A DNA stretch of 28,339 nucleotides from an uncultured Verrucomicrobiales bacterium (GTDB lineage Bacteria > Verrucomicrobiota > Verrucomicrobiia > Verrucomicrobiales > Akkermansiaceae), in assembly GCA_937901085.1 (NCBI GenBank), contig CALCHQ010000117.1, positions 1-28,339 of the forward strand. The letters run 5' to 3'. Under the pieces are notes generated by a model. It saw only the letters and a list, made by a program, of their open reading frames with translations. It searched no databases and had not been told where the DNA came from. Position 1 is the stretch's first letter, and every line of letters begins with the position of its first letter. Shown one piece after another: positions 25,462 to 28,339 of the stretch. The position numbers were made by a program, and so were the translations under genes.

Positions 25462-28339
25462 ATGGCATCAAGCCTGTTTTCTCCAATGGATACTCATCCC
25501 GACTACACCAGATGGTTCGCCCGTGCCGGCGAAGCTGCCGCCCCCGTATCTGCCGCTGAGAGCATTCCCTTCAAGGCCGGAGACATCATAGCCTCCGGCA
25601 GCGGCAACCTAAGCCAGGAGCCGCCCACCGAAGCCGTGAGCGATAACATCGTCATCAACATCGATGTTCCCTGGGGCGAAGATGAACAAGGCGCCCCCGT
25701 CGCCATCCAGGCCAGCATCGAAGCCACCTTCAGCGTGGAAGACTGGGGCTATGTGGAAATCGACGGCGAGCGCATCATCAGCATGACGCGCGATGAAGAA
25801 CCTCCCGGTCCGCTCAAAGGGCACTACACCTGGGCACCGCAGACCTCCTCACTCGTCGTCATGTCGGGTTCACACCAGCTCGTCTTCCACTACGAGAACA
25901 TCCACATGGACGACCCGATGAAGAACAAACTGGTGTGCGAATACGCCTACCGCGTTGTGGCGCTTGAAGACGGCGGGCGCAAAGACAAGGAAGAATGCGG
26001 CTGCAGCGATACAGGCTGCACGCTGGAAGGCGGCAATCCGGCCACGCGCAGCGGCAGCACGGCAGCCGCGAGTTCCTCGGCAGGCAGCCATGTGAGCGCG
26101 CGGCTGACCGAAGACGGCCTCTACTGGTCGTGCAACACCGGTGTGCTGCGCGGTCTGGGCGCAAAGCTGGGCGGCAAGGTCGTGCTGGAAGCCGGGCAAC
26201 TGGGCGCAGAGCTGGCCAGCCCTGCCGCACTGCAATACAACCACCCGGCCACCGCAGAGCTGCAACTGCCGGAAAGCGGGGTGACACCCGGCAGCCGGCT
26301 GGAAATCCGGCGGGGTAACCGCATCATTGCGCTGCGCTACTACAGCGACGGCAGCATCGCGCCCATCGGGGTTGACACCGGCGGCAGCGGCGTTGTCAGC
26401 CTTCTGCCCGGAGAGGAAGGAAACCCGGCCACGCTGCGCTGGCAGGAACACAGCGGCGAAGCATGGGAGTTCTCCCTTGGAGATGGCGCGCTTCTGCGCT
26501 ACACCAGCGCAGAAGGCGTCATCATCGAAGACGTCAGCTCCCTGCTTGGCGTTCAGCGCAGCGGCGGCGTACTGCAGCAGATATGGAGCTGCTGGGATGG
26601 CCTGCTCAACATCGAAAATGTAACCAGCAGCGGCTACAGGCTGGCCCTCTACACCCCGGAGCAGGTAAATGGGCAGGATAACACCAGCGGACTGTTCACA
26701 CTGGCAGAAGGAGCAGCCCCCTTCAAGCACTTTACCCTGGCCTGGGATGGCGAAGCGCTGAGCATCACCGAAAGCGCCCCGCAGCGGCAGGATATCGTGA
26801 ACCGCTGGCAGCAGAGCGCAGAGGGCACCTGGATCCACACCACGGGCACCGGGAACGAAGCCATCTGCACCACGCGCACCCGCACCCCGCTGGAAGCCGC
26901 CAGCGCCACCACCCCCGCCGTCTGGCAGCAGATCACCACGGTGAGCCGTGGCGGCGAAACCGCCTCCTGCAGCTGCGACATCTACCAGGACACCCCGGTA
27001 GGGCAGCTGCTGCTGGCGCGCACAGAAGGCTACGGCAGCCCCGCCGCCCGGACCACCCAGTATGAATACGACGGGCGGGGCAATGAAGTACGCCGCCGCA
27101 CCCCGGACGGCAGCGTGTGGGAAAACTACTACGATGCCGCCGGGCGCCTGGTGAGAAGCGTAGCCCCCTGGCGGGACGGCAGCTACACCCACATCACGCA
27201 CTACAGCTACCTGAACAGCAGCACGGCAGAGCGCTTCAGCAGCGAACTGGACGAAATCGAACAACTCCTGCGCCCGGCGGGTGGCGGAGTGATGACCACC
27301 CTCCTGCGCGAAACCCACCGCTTCAGCGAAAGCGGCGGCGTGAAGCGCGAAGAAATCCGCACGACGGCAACGGGTTCGCCCCACACGCAGCTCGAAATCA
27401 CCGAGACCTGGACGGGTGAAGCCCCGGTAGCTCTCGACCGCGGCCGGCTGCGTATGCGCCAGGCGGCAGACGGCGTGCAGCGCTGGTACAGCTACACCCC
27501 GGACACCCGGTACGGCGCCCTCTACACCATCAGCGAAGAAACGCGCGTGGCAGGCGGGGCGGTAGCCGGGCAGAGCCGCCGCAGCGTCCGCTTCATCAAT
27601 GCGGCGGGCAACACCGTGCGGGAGGAAGAATACATACTGCTCAGCGACGGCCTCACCTGGGCACTATTGGACGGCTCCAGCCACTACTACGACACCCAGA
27701 ACCGCCGCGTAGCCACGCAGCGCGACAACGGGCGCAGCAGCAGCCGTGAATATAACTGCGCGGCTGAGCCCCTGCGCGAAGTGGACGAAGACGGCGTACA
27801 GACCGACTACACCTACAACTCCGCCCGCCAGCTCACCGAAACCAGCCGCAGCGCCGTATACGATGGTGAAACCTGCATCACCCCGGAAACCATCACCGAA
27901 TACATCCGCAACGCCTCCGGGCAGATTCTGAGCAGCATCACCCGCACCGGCCCGCTGACTACCACGCGGCACACCCGCTACGATGCCGCCGGCCGCATCA
28001 TCAGCCAGAGCGATGAACTGGGGCGCGAAACCACCACCAGCCACAGCGCCGACGGACTCGCCAGCACCGTGACCACCCCGGCCGGAGCCACCCTCACCAC
28101 AGAACTGCACCCCGATGGCAGCCTGGCGCGCATCAGCGGCAGCGCGCAGCGCGAAATCCTTTACACATACAGCGTGCAGAATGGTTACATCTGCGAAATG
28201 CAGAAACTGGCCGATGGCAGCATCATTTCCCAGACCCTCCGCAACGGCTTTGGTGAAGTCGTGGTGCAGGCTCAGGCGAATACCCAGGGCGGCTTCATCT
28301 GCACGCGCAGCGAATTCAATGCCGCCGGCCAGCTGGTGA
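25462..28339 (+). CDS. RHS/YD-repeat protein (partial, runs off the window)
   Basis: The frame has no stop to the window end, giving at least 959 residues. The second half has typical YD repeats: TQYEYDGRGNEVRRRTPDGS (from about residue 532), YYDAAGRLVRSVAPWRDGS, VQTDYTYNSARQLTET, HTRYDAAGRIISQSDELGR. These form shell-like beta structures; RHS proteins often carry a C-terminal toxin or attach to surfaces. The N-terminal 500 residues are beta-rich with a small Cys cluster (CGCSDTGC near 180). No signal peptide is evident. Start ATG 25462 follows in-frame stops at 25447 and 25450, with a GGAGAAG element 26-32 bases upstream. The C-terminal end and possible toxin are outside the window. Confidence 0.85.
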   Translation, partial: MASSLFSPMDTHPDYTRWFARAGEAAAPVSAAESIPFKAGDIIASGSGNLSQEPPTEAVSDNIVINIDVPWGEDEQGAPVAIQASIEATFSVEDWGYVEIDGERIISMTRDEEPPGPLKGHYTWAPQTSSLVVMSGSHQLVFHYENIHMDDPMKNKLVCEYAYRVVALEDGGRKDKEECGCSDTGCTLEGGNPATRSGSTAAASSSAGSHVSARLTEDGLYWSCNTGVLRGLGAKLGGKVVLEAGQLGAELASPAALQYNHPATAELQLPESGVTPGSRLEIRRGNRIIALRYYSDGSIAPIGVDTGGSGVVSLLPGEEGNPATLRWQEHSGEAWEFSLGDGALLRYTSAEGVIIEDVSSLLGVQRSGGVLQQIWSCWDGLLNIENVTSSGYRLALYTPEQVNGQDNTSGLFTLAEGAAPFKHFTLAWDGEALSITESAPQRQDIVNRWQQSAEGTWIHTTGTGNEAICTTRTRTPLEAASATTPAVWQQITTVSRGGETASCSCDIYQDTPVGQLLLARTEGYGSPAARTTQYEYDGRGNEVRRRTPDGSVWENYYDAAGRLVRSVAPWRDGSYTHITHYSYLNSSTAERFSSELDEIEQLLRPAGGGVMTTLLRETHRFSESGGVKREEIRTTATGSPHTQLEITETWTGEAPVALDRGRLRMRQAADGVQRWYSYTPDTRYGALYTISEETRVAGGAVAGQSRRSVRFINAAGNTVREEEYILLSDGLTWALLDGSSHYYDTQNRRVATQRDNGRSSSREYNCAAEPLREVDEDGVQTDYTYNSARQLTETSRSAVYDGETCITPETITEYIRNASGQILSSITRTGPLTTTRHTRYDAAGRIISQSDELGRETTTSHSADGLASTVTTPAGATLTTELHPDGSLARISGSAQREILYTYSVQNGYICEMQKLADGSIISQTLRNGFGEVVVQAQANTQGGFICTRSEFNAAGQLV

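Overview
The window looks like a chromosomal segment of a Verrucomicrobiota bacterium, most likely Akkermansia or a close relative. Clues are a short PEP-CTERM protein ending in an arginine cluster, a very large RHS/YD-repeat protein, GC-rich codon use, few Shine-Dalgarno sequences, and an N-terminally extended initiation factor IF-1. There is no rRNA gene here, so the genus is an inference. Most of the window is housekeeping DNA.

Layout. 1-307: no gene; stacked hairpins and terminators. 308-973 (-): PEP-CTERM protein. 1293-3605 (+): MATE exporter and BioG esterase, separated by a repeat-rich spacer. 3734-6809 (+): hexose-6-phosphate mutarotase, SanA/YdcF-like protein and a divergent MenD-like ThDP enzyme. 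6974-7381 (+): small secreted lysozyme-like protein, then a structured spacer bounded by a 31-base inverted repeat, then rlmH (-). 8238-11688 (+): four-gene operon with a small membrane protein, an AmgK/APH-type kinase, a CHASE2-like membrane protein and MntP. 11690-12424 (-): SMUG1-type uracil-DNA glycosylase. 12651-14146 (+): orphan ParA and ComF. 14203-14535 (-): infA. 14768-15617 (+): rplM-rpsI. 15774-16832 (-): RNase D. 17052-18584 (+): pgi. 18684-19229 (-): reverse rubrerythrin. 19475-20508 (+): nrdR plus an unknown gene. 20538-22619 (-): PH-like membrane protein and glyS. 22677-23290: compact element carrying a four-helix-bundle gene. 23294-25083 (-): three-gene membrane/PH-domain operon. 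25150-25239 (-): tRNA-Ser(GCU). 25462 to the end (+): RHS-repeat protein, cut by the window edge.

The most unusual item is 22677-23290. A gene of the S23/IVP four-helix-bundle family is bracketed by two inverted arrays of five small perfect or near-perfect hairpins. Neighbouring hairpins are separated by a constant TTTCGA-like spacer. The arrays keep the same module order from outside to inside, and they differ mainly in loops or by compensatory pair changes. This resembles a compact, RNA- or DNA-structure-based mobile element similar in plan to 23S rRNA intervening sequences, but located between protein genes.

A second theme is transcription and translation start architecture. Many genes have good -35/-10 promoters whose -10 box lies only about 6-12 bases before the start codon (MATE gene, lysozyme-like gene, rlmH, 8238 gene, parA, rnd, pgi, nrdR, glyS). 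This implies leaderless or nearly leaderless mRNAs, and it revises the parA start to a GTG.
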